The notes beneath the pieces were generated by a model. It ran no database searches. It saw nothing but the letters and a program-made list of their open reading frames with translations, and was not told the origin of the DNA. From a bacterium (GTDB lineage: Bacteria > Bacillota > Bacilli > Lactobacillales > Streptococcaceae), in NCBI GenBank assembly GCA_905221145.1, contig CAJNCA010000005.1:73917-137916 (forward strand): a stretch of 64,000 nt of DNA, in the 5' to 3' direction. A program made the translations under genes and the position numbers. This document shows positions 54,657 to 64,000 of the stretch, piece after piece (the first letter of the stretch is position 1; every line of letters starts with the position of its first letter).

Positions 54657-55150
54657 ATGCACGTAACAGTAGGTGAATTAATTGGGAATTTTATTTTAAT
54701 CGCTGGCTCTTTTATCCTTTTGCTAGTCTTGATTAAAAAATTTGCATGGTCTAATATTACAGGCATTTTCGAAGAAAGAGCTGAAAAAATTGCTTCAGAT
54801 ATTGACAGAGCTGAAGAGGCACGTCAAAAAGCGGAAGTATTGGCTCAAAAACGCGAAGATGAATTGGCTGGTAGCCGTAAAGAAGCTAAGACAATCATTG
54901 AGAATGCGAAAGAAACAGCTGAGAAAAGTAAGGCTAGTATTTTAGCAGATGCTAAACTAGAAGCAGGACGCTTAAAAGAAAAAGCAAACCAAGAAATTGC
55001 TCAAAACAAAGCTGAAGCTTTACAAAGCGTTAAGGGTGAGGTAGCAGATTTGACAATCAGCTTGGCTGGTAAAATCATCTCACAAAACCTTGACGGTCAT
55101 GCCCATAAAGAACTCATTGATCAGTATATCGATCAGCTAGGAGAAGCTTA

Positions 55151-55151
<1 letters not shown>
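54657..55151 (+). CDS. atpF: ATP synthase subunit b
   Basis: Peripheral stalk subunit, 164 aa. One N-terminal membrane helix ([19 protein letters not shown], about 8-26) is followed by a long charged coiled coil. The stop overlaps the ATG of atpH (TAATG). Confidence 0.96.
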
Positions 55152-57207
<2,056 letters not shown>

Positions 57208-57222
57208 GAATAGAGGTGTCAG

Positions 57223-58101
57223 ATGGCAGTATCTCTAAATGATATTAAAACAAAAATCGCCTCAACAAAAAATACGAGTCAAATTACTAATGCCATGCAA
57301 ATGGTATCAGCTGCTAAACTAGGCCGCTCTGAAGAAGCTGCTCGCAACTTCCAAGTTTACGCTCAGAAGGTTCGTAAACTTTTGACAGATATCCTTCATG
57401 GTAATGGAGCTGGTGGTTCAACCAATCCAATGTTGATTAGTCGTCCAGTTAATAAGACAGGTTATATCGTCATTACTTCAGACCGAGGTTTGGTTGGAGG
57501 GTATAATTCTTCTATTTTGAAAGCCGTTATGGAGTTGAAAGAAGAATACCATCCAGACGGTAAAGGCTTTGAAATGATCTGTATCGGTGGAATGGGAGCG
57601 GACTTCTTTAAGGCTCGTGGTATTCAACCACTTTTTGAATTACGTGGTCTTGCAGACCAACCTAGCTTTGATGAAGTTCGTAAGATTATTTCAAAAACAG
57701 TTGAAATGTACCAAAATGAGCTTTTTGATGAACTCTATGTCTGCTACAACCACCATGTCAATACGCTAACTAGTCAAATGCGTGTGGAGCAAATGCTTCC
57801 GATTGTTGACTTGGATCCAAAGGAAGCGGACGACAGTTACAGCTTGACCTTTGAATTGGAAACCAGCCGAGAAGAAATTTTGGAGCAGTTGTTGCCTCAA
57901 TTTGCAGAAAGTATGATTTACGGTGCTATTATCGATGCCAAGACAGCTGAAAATGCTGCAGGTATGACAGCTATGCAAACAGCGACAGATAATGCTAAGA
58001 AAGTCATCAATGATTTGACAATTCAGTATAACCGTGCCAGACAGGCGGCGATTACACAAGAAATTACAGAAATCGTAGCAGGAGCTAGTGCCTTAGAATA
58101 G
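57223..58101 (+). CDS. atpG: ATP synthase subunit gamma
   Basis: Central rotor shaft, 292 aa. Both termini form the coiled coil: [22 protein letters not shown] at the start and [16 protein letters not shown] at the end, the family signature. A 192-bp gap with a BOX element separates it from atpD. Confidence 0.96.
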   Translation: MAVSLNDIKTKIASTKNTSQITNAMQMVSAAKLGRSEEAARNFQVYAQKVRKLLTDILHGNGAGGSTNPMLISRPVNKTGYIVITSDRGLVGGYNSSILKAVMELKEEYHPDGKGFEMICIGGMGADFFKARGIQPLFELRGLADQPSFDEVRKIISKTVEMYQNELFDELYVCYNHHVNTLTSQMRVEQMLPIVDLDPKEADDSYSLTFELETSREEILEQLLPQFAESMIYGAIIDAKTAENAAGMTAMQTATDNAKKVINDLTIQYNRARQAAITQEITEIVAGASALE

Positions 58102-58132
58102 GCTCTAGTCCAGCTCGTATGAAAATGAACTT

Positions 58133-58238
58133 ATACTCAATGAAAATCAAAGAGCAAACTAGGAAGCTAGCCGCAGGCTGTACTTGAGTACGGTAAGGCG
58201 ACGCTGACGTGGTTTGAATTTGATTTTTCGCAGAGTAT
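58133..58238 (-). repeat. BOX element, boxA-boxC, inside the atp operon
   Basis: Bounded by ATACTCAATGAAAATC and TTTTTCGCAGAGTAT (boxA end slightly altered), with CTAGCCGCAGGCTG in the centre and no boxB. It lies between atpG and atpD and must be transcribed with the operon. Confidence 0.92.
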
Positions 58239-58284
58239 TAGGACCTAGTTGAGCTAGGAACCGATAGTATCTTATATAGAATAG

Positions 58285-59700
<1,416 letters not shown>

Positions 59701-59710
59701 GAGGTGATCT

Positions 59711-60130
59711 ATGGCTCAGTTAACTGTCCAGATCGTGACACCAGATGGTCTCGTCTATGATCACCATGCCAGCTATGTATCGGTTCGAACTCTGGATGGT
59801 GAGATGGGGATCTTGCCACGACATGAAAATATGATTGCGGTTTTAGCAGTTGATGAGGTAAAAGTAAAACGTATTGATGATGAAGATCACGTGAACTGGA
59901 TTGCAGTAAACGGAGGCGTTATTGAAATTGCCAATGATATCATTACAATCGTTGCGGATTCTGCAGAACGTGCTCGTGATATCGATGTTAGCCGTGCAGA
60001 ACGTGCCAAGCTTCGAGCAGAGCGTGAAATCGAAGAAGCCCATGAAAAAAACTTGATTGATCAAGAACGTCGTGCTAAGATTGCTTTGCAACGTGCTATT
60101 AATCGTATCAATGTCGGAAATAGACTATAA
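59711..60130 (+). CDS. atpC: ATP synthase subunit epsilon
   Basis: Regulatory rotor subunit, 139 aa: N-terminal beta-sandwich (about 1-85) and C-terminal helical hairpin (about 95-139) that can inhibit ATP hydrolysis. Last gene of the operon, followed by a terminator shared with the convergent lactonase-family gene. Confidence 0.96.
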   Translation: MAQLTVQIVTPDGLVYDHHASYVSVRTLDGEMGILPRHENMIAVLAVDEVKVKRIDDEDHVNWIAVNGGVIEIANDIITIVADSAERARDIDVSRAERAKLRAEREIEEAHEKNLIDQERRAKIALQRAINRINVGNRL

Positions 60131-60131
60131 G

Positions 60132-60168
60132 AAAAAAATGAACTTGAAAATTCCAAGTTCATTTTTTA
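60132..60168. terminator. bidirectional terminator between atpC and the lactonase gene
   Basis: AAAAAAATGAACTTG and CAAGTTCATTTTTT are near-perfect arms around a short AT-rich loop. Confidence 0.87.
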
Positions 60169-60175
60169 TGTTTTC

Positions 60176-61189
60176 TTAAGGTGCAAAACTGATGCATACC
60201 GCTTCTGGAACATGGAAATCGTTGGAAAGTTCTGCTAGACGACCAGTTTCAGGATTGCGTTTAAAGACGGTTGCATTGTCAGAGTCTTGATGGACAGCAA
60301 TAAGGAATTCTTGGTCTGGTGTCAAATCAAAATCACGCGGAGTTTTACCATGTGTTGGAACGATTTCTAATAACTCTAGGCTACCGTCCGCAAGAATTGT
60401 ATATACTGCGATAGAATCATGACCACGGTTAGAAGCGTAGAGGTATTTACCATCTTTAGAGAGACGAATAGCAGCAGTTCCATTAAAGCCTTCATAACCG
60501 TCTGGTAGAGTTGAAATGACCTGCATGCGTTCAAATTCACCAACACCATCGTAAATTAGAACCTCGATAGTGCTATTGAGTTCACAAATCAGATAAGCGA
60601 TTTTATAGTGGTTATGGAAAATGATATGGCGTGAGCCTGCTCCTGGCTGGCTGTGATAGGTATAGAGTTTAGATAATTTTCCTTCTTGATCAAGGTCATA
60701 GGTGATGACTTGGTCAGTACCCAAATCACAGGTCACTAGATAGTGGTCAGGTGTTAAATCTGTAAAGTGAACGTGGGGAGAAGCTTGATTCTCATGCGGA
60801 CCTTGGCCGCTGTGTTGATCTACATCACTAAGTAGAAGACTACCATCTTCCTGTCGTTTATAAACAAGTACCTGTCCTTTATGGTAGTTGGCAGCATATA
60901 CCAAATCACGCTTTTCATCAACAGCAACATAACAGTGGGGAGCTCCTTCTTCAACGACATGATTTAATAAAGTCCCATCAGTTTGATAGGCTGCAATTCC
61001 TCCTTTATCGTCTTGACTACCAACAGTGTATAAATGTTGGTGCTGGTCAAAAGCAAGATAGGTTGGACTTGGTTCAGCTGCAAAAAGTTCTAGATTTGAA
61101 AGCTGACCAGTTTCTGTATCAAAGTCCGCCTTGTAAATCCCTTGGGAAGTACGACGTGTATAAGTTCCAAAGTAAACAGTTTCTTTCAT
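60176..61189 (-). CDS. lactonase-family beta-propeller protein (6-phosphogluconolactonase-like)
   Basis: A 337-aa cytoplasmic protein of the YbhE/YkgB lactonase family (seven-bladed propeller). ETVYFGTYTRRTSQGIY at the start, ASPHVHFTDLTPDHYLV near 137 and GKTPRDFDLTPDQEFLIAVHQDSDN near 280-304 are typical. Members hydrolyse 6-phosphogluconolactone in the pentose phosphate path, but activity varies within the family. Single-gene unit facing the aliB-like gene's upstream region. Confidence 0.88.
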   Translation of the reverse strand: MKETVYFGTYTRRTSQGIYKADFDTETGQLSNLELFAAEPSPTYLAFDQHQHLYTVGSQDDKGGIAAYQTDGTLLNHVVEEGAPHCYVAVDEKRDLVYAANYHKGQVLVYKRQEDGSLLLSDVDQHSGQGPHENQASPHVHFTDLTPDHYLVTCDLGTDQVITYDLDQEGKLSKLYTYHSQPGAGSRHIIFHNHYKIAYLICELNSTIEVLIYDGVGEFERMQVISTLPDGYEGFNGTAAIRLSKDGKYLYASNRGHDSIAVYTILADGSLELLEIVPTHGKTPRDFDLTPDQEFLIAVHQDSDNATVFKRNPETGRLAELSNDFHVPEAVCISFAP

Positions 61190-61305
61190 AACTTTACCTC
61201 TAAAATAAAGATATGACTATTATATCACAAAAATGCTAGTATGAAGAAATCAACCTTGGCAAGAGCTTTACTCAATTTTTTATGATAATATTAAGAATGT
61301 TTTCA

Positions 61306-61333
61306 TTGATTTCCTTTTGAAAAGTGCTATAAT
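61306..61333 (+). promoter_or_regulatory. promoter of the oligopeptide-binding lipoprotein gene
   Basis: TTGATT (61306-61311), 16-bp spacer, extended -10 TGC-TATAAT (-10 at 61328-61333). Confidence 0.75.
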
Positions 61334-61364
61334 AATCCTATACAAATTGCAAAGGAGTTTGTTT

Positions 61365-63347
61365 ATGAAAAAACGTGTTTTCTTAGCAGCAGGAGTTGCT
61401 GTACTCTCGGCAGCGGTTCTAGCCGCGTGTTCATCTGCTAATGCTAATAAAGAAGCAAATAAACCAGTTACTTATGCCTATGTATTTTCATCAGATCCTT
61501 CGACTCTGGATTATACAGTTTCTGGAAATGTCAGCACTAAACAGGTCACAGGTAACGTTATTGACGGTTTGCTTGAAAATGACCAATATGGCAATCTTGT
61601 TCCATCAGTTGCAGAAGATTGGACTGTTTCCAAAGATGGTTTGACCTATACCTATAAAATCCGTCAGGGTGTCAAATGGTATACCAATGAGGGGGAAGAG
61701 TATGGTGAAGTCAAGGCTCAAGACTTTGTGACTGGTCTGAAACATGCAGCAGATAAGAAATCACAGGCTCTTTATCTCGTACAGGATTCTATCAAAGGAT
61801 TGGATGACTATGTAAATGGGAAAACAACAGATTTTTCTAGTGTTGGGGTAAAAGCAACTGACGATTATACTGTAGTCTATACTTTGAATCATCCAGAATC
61901 TTTCTGGAATTCAAAAACAACAATGGGAGTCCTTGCACCAGTTAATGAAGACTTTTTAGCTTCTAAAGGAGAGGACTTTGGTAAACCAACGGATGTAACG
62001 AGCATTCTATACAATGGGCCTTATCTCCTCAAGGGTCTTACATCTAAGTCTTCTATCGAAATGACCAAAAATCAAAACTACTGGGATAAACAAAATGTCT
62101 TTATTGATGATATCAAGTTATCCTTCTTTGATGGTCAAGATGCAGACTCTCTAGGACGCGGTTTTGATGAGGGACACTATCCAGCTGCACCACTCTTTAA
62201 AAACTCTGCTAACTATGAACGTCTAAAAGAAAAATACAAGGATAATATTGTGTATGGTCAACAGCGTGGAGGAGTTTTTTATATCTCAACCAATATCGAC
62301 CGTGTAAATTACAATCACACTGCTAAAACAAGTGATGCAGAAAAAACTTCTACTAAGAAAGCCTTGTTAAACAAAGATTTCCGTCAAGCCTTGGCTTTTG
62401 CGGTAGATCGTAAAGCAGGGATTTCTCAAGTATTTGGTGATGAAGTAGGACCTCGTAAGTTACGGACAAGTTTCACTCCTCCAACATTTGTTCAAGTAGG
62501 AGATCAAACATTTGGTCAAGTTACTAAGACAGAATTGGATAAATTGGATAATATCTGGAAAGATGTCAGTCTTGATGATGCCCAAGATTCACTTCATAAT
62601 GTAGACAAGGCTAAAGCTAAGTTTGAAGTTGCTAAGAAAACCCTTCAAGCTGATGGAGTACAGTTCCCAATTCATTTAGATTTGCCAATTTCTTCATCAA
62701 ATCCAGATTTTATTCGTCAGGTTCAGTCTTATAAACAATCTATTGAGGAAGCATTAGGCTCTGACAATGTAGTTGTTGATATTCAACAAGTTTCTAATGA
62801 CGAATTGGGCGGTATGACTGTTCTAGCTACTTCCAATGCCAATACCGACTGGGATATTAATGCAGTCAGTGGTTGGAGTCCAGACTTTGCTGATCCATCG
62901 ACTTATCTAGATGTATTTGATCCAACTTCAGGTCCAAGTCTCCTAAGTGCTCTTGGTGTAGCACCAGGAACAGATAATCCAGTTATTAAAACAGTTGGAT
63001 TGGATAAATACAAAGAATTGATTGATGATGCAAACAGTGAGAAAACGGACCTTCAAAAACGTTATTCTAAATATGCTACGGCTCAAGCTTGGTTGTCAGA
63101 TAGTTCACTTGTTATTCCAGTATACTCTGATGGTGCTCAAATGCTAGTGACGAAAAATGTTCCTGGCAGTGGTGCAGGTGGCTGGGTAGGTGATAAGACC
63201 AGTGAAAATAGCTACAAGTATCTGAAAATTCAAGATAAGATAGTCACTACTAAAGAAATGGATGAGTTCCGCAAGAAATTTGCTGATGAAAAAGCCAAAT
63301 CCAATGCTGATTATCAGAAGAACTTAGACCGTCATATTCAAGACTAA
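61365..63347 (+). CDS. aliB: oligopeptide ABC transporter substrate-binding lipoprotein (AmiA/AliA/AliB family)
   Basis: Surface lipoprotein that captures peptides for the shared Ami permease and informs the cell of peptides from neighbours. The 660 aa start with a lipoprotein signal MKKRVFLAAGVAVLSAAVLAA and the lipobox cysteine Cys22 (LAAC). SBP_bac_5 features follow: DPSTLDYTVSGN near 43, YGNLVPSVAEDWTVSKDGLTY near 75, KALLNKDFRQALAFAVDR near 330, and GWSPDFADPSTYLDV near 505. No permease genes are adjacent, which fits an orphan Ali protein. Start at 61365 follows AAAGGAG; choice between AliA and AliB is uncertain. Confidence 0.85.
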   Translation: MKKRVFLAAGVAVLSAAVLAACSSANANKEANKPVTYAYVFSSDPSTLDYTVSGNVSTKQVTGNVIDGLLENDQYGNLVPSVAEDWTVSKDGLTYTYKIRQGVKWYTNEGEEYGEVKAQDFVTGLKHAADKKSQALYLVQDSIKGLDDYVNGKTTDFSSVGVKATDDYTVVYTLNHPESFWNSKTTMGVLAPVNEDFLASKGEDFGKPTDVTSILYNGPYLLKGLTSKSSIEMTKNQNYWDKQNVFIDDIKLSFFDGQDADSLGRGFDEGHYPAAPLFKNSANYERLKEKYKDNIVYGQQRGGVFYISTNIDRVNYNHTAKTSDAEKTSTKKALLNKDFRQALAFAVDRKAGISQVFGDEVGPRKLRTSFTPPTFVQVGDQTFGQVTKTELDKLDNIWKDVSLDDAQDSLHNVDKAKAKFEVAKKTLQADGVQFPIHLDLPISSSNPDFIRQVQSYKQSIEEALGSDNVVVDIQQVSNDELGGMTVLATSNANTDWDINAVSGWSPDFADPSTYLDVFDPTSGPSLLSALGVAPGTDNPVIKTVGLDKYKELIDDANSEKTDLQKRYSKYATAQAWLSDSSLVIPVYSDGAQMLVTKNVPGSGAGGWVGDKTSENSYKYLKIQDKIVTTKEMDEFRKKFADEKAKSNADYQKNLDRHIQD

Positions 63348-63349
63348 TC

Positions 63350-63376
63350 GAATCTCCTCTTTTGAGGAGATTTTTT
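63350..63376 (+). terminator. terminator of the lipoprotein gene
   Basis: AATCTCCTC-TTTT-GAGGAGATTTTTT, perfect stem with T-run. Confidence 0.9.
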
Positions 63377-63378
63377 AC

Positions 63379-64000
63379 GGCTCTTTGTCAACTGTAGTGG
63401 GTTGAAGAAAAGCTAAGATCGAGAAAGGACACATTTCGTCCTTTCTTTTTTGATATTGAGAGCGATAAAAATCCGTTTTTTGAAGTTTTCAAAGTTCCGA
63501 AAACCAAAGGCATTTCGCTTGATAAGTTTGATGAGATTATTGGTCGCTTCCAATTTGGCGTTGGAATAGGGTAGTTGAAGGGCGTTGACAATCTTTTCTT
63601 TATCCTTGAGGAAGGTTTTAAAGACAGTCTGAAAAAGAGGATGAACCTGCTTTAGATTGTCCTCAATAAGTCCGAAGAATTTGTCAGGTTCCTTGTTCTG
63701 AAAGTGAAAAAGCAAGAGTTGATAGAGATTGTAGTGGTGTTTCAAGTCTTCTGAATAGCTCAAAAGCTTGTCTAGAATTTCTTTATTTGTTAAGTGCATG
63801 CGAAAAGTAGGGCGATAAAAACGTTTATCACTGAGTTTACGACTATCCTGCTGGATGTGCTTCCAGTAGCGCTTGATGGCCTTGTATTCATGGGATTTTC
63901 GCTCAAATTGATTCATGATTTGGACACGAACACGACTCATAGCACGGCTTAAGTGTTGTACAATGTGAAATCGATCTAGAACGATTTTAGCACATGGAAA
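63379..64000. mobile_element. ISL3-family insertion sequence, one end (runs off window)
   Basis: The end sequence GGCTCTTTGTCAACTGTAG at 63379 resembles the terminal inverted repeat of IS1167-type elements in pneumococcus. It begins 3 bp after the lipoprotein gene's terminator. The transposase gene reads toward this end. The other end is outside the window. Confidence 0.85.
63413..64000 (-). CDS. ISL3-family transposase, C-terminal part
   Basis: The frame is open to the window end, giving the last 195 codons. VLDRFHIVQHLSRAMSRVRVQIMN lies at the start of the visible part, and the end region YSNAKLEATNNLIKLIKRNAFGFRNFENFKKRIFIAL holds the catalytic Glu and the conserved GFRNF of ISL3 (DDE) transposases. 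The visible part is uninterrupted; whether the full gene is intact cannot be told. Confidence 0.9.
   Translation of the reverse strand, partial: FPCAKIVLDRFHIVQHLSRAMSRVRVQIMNQFERKSHEYKAIKRYWKHIQQDSRKLSDKRFYRPTFRMHLTNKEILDKLLSYSEDLKHHYNLYQLLLFHFQNKEPDKFFGLIEDNLKQVHPLFQTVFKTFLKDKEKIVNALQLPYSNAKLEATNNLIKLIKRNAFGFRNFENFKKRIFIALNIKKERTKCVLSRS

Overview
The window is a chromosomal stretch of a streptococcus of the mitis group, S. pneumoniae or a close relative such as S. mitis or S. oralis. The signs are a tmRNA proteolysis tag reading AKNNTSYALAA, four BOX repeats, low GC, and gene blocks typical of pneumococcus (pgdA, glyQS, nox, pdxST, ftsK, cppA, aliB-type lipoprotein). As I recall the pneumococcal reference genomes, these blocks lie further apart there, and the AtpE and AtpB proteins here carry several substitutions, so a mitis/oralis-type strain is more likely than S. 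pneumoniae itself. This is an inference from memory.

Layout. 1-8.2 kb: end of a DEAD-box helicase, metK behind an SMK-box (SAM-III) riboswitch with an unusually long internal insert, pgdA, an aldo/keto reductase, then glyQ and glyS behind a glycine T-box. 8.2-12.8 kb: a minus-strand operon apbE / FMN reductase / FMN reductase-PAS protein with a Gly/His tail, divergent from nox. Both promoters are overlapped by cre-like sites. 13-24.7 kb: pdxST, hlyIII, DUF1836, a GNAT/ogt/arsC-like cluster, an amino-acid ABC transporter, trxB, rlmB, def, a CapA-like protein, a HAD phosphatase and an SGNH hydrolase. 24.8-29.2 kb: ssrA, tRNA-Ser and the fruRKA operon. 29.2-42.1 kb: ftsK, a cysteine desulfurase with thiI, two esterase-like hydrolases with an ATP-grasp protein, an aquaglyceroporin, cppA, a beta-lactamase-fold hydrolase, an EamA transporter and a GntR regulator.

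42.2-51.9 kb is an acquired tetracycline-resistance island. A complete guaA is followed by the integrase-to-orf14 part of a Tn5801/Tn916-type element carrying tet(M). The element stops inside orf14, where it joins a second, diverged copy of the last 457 bp of guaA. The conjugation module beyond orf14 is absent, so the island should not transfer by itself. The diverged guaA copies point to capture by transformation, with homologous joining on one side and illegitimate joining on the other.

52-64 kb: a U32-family protein, the eight-gene F1Fo ATP synthase operon with a BOX between atpG and atpD, a lactonase-family protein, an oligopeptide-binding lipoprotein, and the end of an ISL3-family insertion sequence running off the window.

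Points of most interest: (1) the tail of the FMN reductase-PAS protein carries two copies of a motif resembling ApbE flavinylation sites, in the same operon as apbE; (2) the metK riboswitch has a second copy of its 3' half inside its linker; (3) pgdA, ftsK and rlmB each have an extended -10 box exactly 6 nt before the ATG, predicting leaderless mRNAs; (4) the truncated tet(M) island and its guaA duplication.
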